NCBI RefSeq assembly: GCF_016919725.2
Contig: NZ_JAJERH010000044.1
Span: forward strand, 1-33,735
Source: Virgibacillus sp. AGTR
GTDB taxonomy: Bacteria > Bacillota > Bacilli > Bacillales > Amphibacillaceae
Reading direction: 5' to 3'
Length of the DNA stretch: 33,735 nucleotides
Each line of letters opens with the position of its first letter. Within the stretch, counting starts at the first letter, position 1. The notes below the pieces were generated by a model. The model worked only from the letters and a program-made list of their open reading frames with translations. It was not told the origin of the DNA and did no database searches. Below are positions 31,521 through 33,735 of the stretch, piece by piece. The translations under genes were made by a program, and so were the position numbers.

Positions 31521-32162
31521 TTATTTTTGCTTATTCCAATCAGCAAGGAATTTCTCGATTCCCTGATCAGTTAATGGATGTTTTACCAGCTGCTCCAATA
31601 CTTTAAACGGAATAGTAGCAATATGCGCACCCTTTTTAGCAGCATCTATAACATGTAGTGGATGGCGTATAGAAGCCGCAATTATTTGTGCATGAATATC
31701 ATGTTTATTAAATATCTCTGAAATGGTTTCAATTAATACCATACCGTCATGGCCAATATCATCTAATCTACCTAGAAAAGGTGAAACATACGTAGCTCCT
31801 GCACGCGCAGCAAGTAGCGCTTGATTAGCATTGAAAATTAGCGTAACGTTGGTTTTAATATTCAATTCGCTAAATGCTTTAACAGCTTTTAGTCCTTCCA
31901 ATGTCATTGGAACTTTAACTGTTATGTTTGGTGCGATTGCCGCAAGTTCTTTCCCTTCACGAATCATTCCTTCTGCATCCTCGGAAATCACCTCTGCACT
32001 CACAGATCCAGAAACTTCTTCTGTGATTTCACGTAATCGATCGTGAAAAGATACATCCTCTTTAGAAACTAAACTTGGGTTAGTTGTGACACCATCTAAA
32101 ACGCCAAGTGCATTTGCCTCACGAATTTCATCAATATTGGCTGTATCAATAAAGAATTTCAT
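31521..32162 (-). CDS. tal: small transaldolase (TalC/FSA-like)
   Basis: The short transaldolase class moves a dihydroxyacetone unit between sugar phosphates in the non-oxidative pentose phosphate pathway. The 213-residue TIM barrel has D6 (FIDTAN), TTNPSL (26-31) and the Schiff-base lysine K83 in NITVKVPMT. The [14 protein letters not shown] loop is typical of microbial TalB-type subfamily 3A enzymes. The ATG follows TAGGAGGCGACAATCA. It lies 35 bp after fbaA, so both are likely on one message. Fructose-6-phosphate aldolase activity cannot be excluded. Confidence 0.94.
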   Translation of the reverse strand: MKFFIDTANIDEIREANALGVLDGVTTNPSLVSKEDVSFHDRLREITEEVSGSVSAEVISEDAEGMIREGKELAAIAPNITVKVPMTLEGLKAVKAFSELNIKTNVTLIFNANQALLAARAGATYVSPFLGRLDDIGHDGMVLIETISEIFNKHDIHAQIIAASIRHPLHVIDAAKKGAHIATIPFKVLEQLVKHPLTDQGIEKFLADWNKQK

Positions 32163-32197
32163 TGATTGTCGCCTCCTAACTAATAAGCTGTTACCGA

Positions 32198-33055
32198 TTA
32201 TGCTTGTTGTGATGAACCAAATTCACGCATCTTGCCAATAACGGTTTGCTTGATTGCTTCTGTACCAGGTCCTAGGTATTTACGTGGATCATAAAGCTCA
32301 GGCTTATCTTTTAATACTTGACGTACAGCGTTTGTTTGAGAGATTTGGTTCTCCGTATTCACATTGATTTTCGCAGTACCTAAAGAAATAGCACGCTGAA
32401 TATCTTTAGTAGGGATTCCCGTACCACCATGTAAAACTAACGGTAATTTAACAGTTGAAAGAATTTCTTCCATTTCTTTAAATCCTAAATTGGGTTCTCC
32501 TTTGTATGGTCCGTGCACTGAACCAAGCGCTGGAGCTAAACAATCAATACCAGTTTGATCCACTAATTCTTTACATTCCTTTGGATCAGCATAAATAACA
32601 CCGTCTGCTATCACATCATCTTCTTGACCACCAACTGTTCCCAATTCAGCTTCAACGGATACACCATGAAGATGAGCTAGTTCCACAACCTTTTTAGTAA
32701 TTGCTATGTTTTCTTCAAGTGGATCATGAGATGCATCAATCATTACGGATGTAAAGCCAGCGTGAATAGCTTCTGCACACTTAGCAAAACTTGAACCATG
32801 ATCTAAATGTATAGCAACAGGTACGGTTGTACCATACGATTCCATAAGTGCCTTCACCATTGATACAACAACGTTGAAGCCACCCATATATTTAGCAGCA
32901 CCTTCTGATACCCCAAGGATTACTGGGGATTTCTCTTCTTCTGCTGCCTGAAGAATCGCTTGTGCGTATTCCAGGTTATTTAAATTGAACTGACCAACTG
33001 CATAACCATTGTCTTTCCCTTTTTCTAGCATCTCTTTCATTGATACTAATGGCAT
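32198..33055 (-). CDS. fbaA: class II fructose-bisphosphate aldolase
   Basis: FbaA is a zinc enzyme that splits fructose 1,6-bisphosphate in glycolysis and reforms it in gluconeogenesis. The 285-residue protein has catalytic D85 and zinc ligands H86 (HLDHGSSF), H181 (VHGPYKG) and H209 (LHGGTGIP). The ATG at 33055 follows AGAGGAGGATATAT; a longer frame would translate that site. It starts 100 bp after spo0F, the same neighbour as in B. subtilis. Confidence 0.97.
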   Translation of the reverse strand: MPLVSMKEMLEKGKDNGYAVGQFNLNNLEYAQAILQAAEEEKSPVILGVSEGAAKYMGGFNVVVSMVKALMESYGTTVPVAIHLDHGSSFAKCAEAIHAGFTSVMIDASHDPLEENIAITKKVVELAHLHGVSVEAELGTVGGQEDDVIADGVIYADPKECKELVDQTGIDCLAPALGSVHGPYKGEPNLGFKEMEEILSTVKLPLVLHGGTGIPTKDIQRAISLGTAKINVNTENQISQTNAVRQVLKDKPELYDPRKYLGPGTEAIKQTVIGKMREFGSSQQA

Positions 33056-33155
33056 ATATATCCTCCTCTTAGATGAACTATGCACCTATTTGAAAATAAT
33101 TTAATTACAATATTAGAATACCAACAACAACTCAAAGTCGCAACAATCCTGCTAG

Positions 33156-33515
33156 TCAACCAATAATTGATTTGACCAAATCACATACTTCTTGGATATT
33201 AAAAGGCTTCGTTAGCACACTTTCTACGTTGCTACAATCTTCATTCTCACGAATAACTTCTTCTGTTATACCGCTCATTACAATAGTTCGTGTAGATACA
33301 CCTGTTTGATTCATCAATCGTATTACCTCGAATGCATTATAAATTGGCAGCTTATAATCAATCATTAATAATTGGAAAGAAGAGGAAGTGACTTTGTCCA
33401 ATCCTTCTTTACCTGTTTTCGCAGTTTCCACATGATAACCTTCATTTGTAAGGATATCTGTCAGTAGCATACAGATTCCAGGTTGGTCATCGACAATTAA
33501 AATTTTCTTTTTCAT
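33156..33515 (-). CDS. spo0F: sporulation response regulator Spo0F (divergent)
   Basis: Spo0F relays phosphate from sporulation kinases to Spo0B. The 119-residue single receiver domain has no output domain. It has the acidic pocket D9-D10, the phospho-acceptor D53 (LMIDYKLP), S81 in place of the usual threonine, and K103 in TKPFNI. The start ILIVDDQPGI and the KPF-I segment match Spo0F. The contact residues Y13 and R16 of the B. subtilis protein are replaced by proline and cysteine. The ATG at 33515 follows AAAGGGGATATTCATTAT. The position next to fbaA and the sigma-H promoter support the assignment. A different single-domain regulator is less likely. Confidence 0.86.
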   Translation of the reverse strand: MKKKILIVDDQPGICMLLTDILTNEGYHVETAKTGKEGLDKVTSSSFQLLMIDYKLPIYNAFEVIRLMNQTGVSTRTIVMSGITEEVIRENEDCSNVESVLTKPFNIQEVCDLVKSIIG

Positions 33516-33561
33516 ATAATGAATATCCCCTTTCCAAAAGCATTTATCCCCCATCACTTAT

Positions 33562-33589
33562 ATTCTATATGAACAAGATGATATCCTGC
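33562..33589 (-). promoter_or_regulatory. sigma-H promoter of spo0F
   Basis: On the minus strand GCAGGATAT (33581-33589), 12 bp, ATAGAAT (33562-33568) matches the sigma-H consensus RnAGGAwWW / RnnGAAT at every position. It lies 47 bp before the start codon. B. subtilis spo0F is known to use a sigma-H promoter. Confidence 0.8.
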
Positions 33590-33650
33590 TGTCATATTAG
33601 GTTTTTACTGATTATACATACTCAACTCGTAAGAAGCGCAAGGAAATAGA

Positions 33651-33681
33651 CTAAGAAAAACTGAGCAAAATTCGCTCAGTC
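33651..33681 (-). terminator. terminator of the gene upstream of spo0F
   Basis: ACTGAGC (33660-33666) pairs with GCTCAGT (33674-33680). On the minus strand the stem runs into TTTTTCTT. It isolates spo0F from the preceding gene, which is pyrG in B. subtilis but is not visible here. Confidence 0.82.
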
Positions 33682-33735
33682 CTTATCACTAAATGCTCAG
33701 ATTTAAGCTTCCTCTAGTAGCTATTATGGAATAAT

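Noticed and set aside
33691-33735. Possible 3' end of pyrG upstream of spo0F
   Set aside because: All three minus-strand frames stop before the terminator, and none gives a recognisable CTP synthase C-terminus in the few codons visible.

Overview
The window is an AT-rich chromosomal segment of an endospore-forming member of the Bacillaceae. The proteins look most like Oceanobacillus/Virgibacillus-type halotolerant bacilli, but that placement is from memory of the families and was not searched. Sporulation genes (spo0F, spoIIR), two MurA paralogues, YwlE, YwlC, YwmB and YwzB, and the gene order all point to this group. Every complete gene is on the minus strand, so transcription runs from high to low coordinates. 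The order matches the Bacillus subtilis spo0F-to-murAA segment, with a few insertions.

Right part (33.7 to 26 kb): spo0F behind an exact sigma-H consensus promoter, then fbaA, a small transaldolase, murAB, glpX, rho, a zinc-free L31 gene (rpmE2) and tdk. This is central carbon metabolism, cell wall, transcription termination and translation housekeeping. Centre (25.6 to 13 kb): prfA-prmC (release factor 1 and its methylase), spoIIR, a small GNAT protein, a DnaA-box cluster, ywlC (t6A synthesis), mntP, a second GNAT protein, then a tight ywlE-mcp-rpiB-ywlG cluster, glyA, upp and mnaA. Left part: a secreted Vpr-like subtilase, the complete nine-gene atpIBEFHAGDC operon with a consensus promoter and strong terminator, then ywzB, ywmB and murAA. 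At the left edge the end of a plus-strand reading frame runs into a structured repeat, so the usual spoIID neighbour of murAA is not seen.

No tRNA, rRNA, CRISPR array, transposase gene or prophage was found. The window is mostly core genome. The items most worth a second look are non-coding or small: four exact DnaA boxes upstream of ywlC, an 83-bp element with 12-bp terminal inverted repeats between prfA and tdk, the structured repeat at the left edge, the sporulation and possible stress promoters, an inserted segment in the YwlE arginine phosphatase, and a divergent Spo0F surface. Start codons were set by Shine-Dalgarno position. Several genes appear to start with GTG or TTG (atpC, atpG, atpF, atpB, rpiB).
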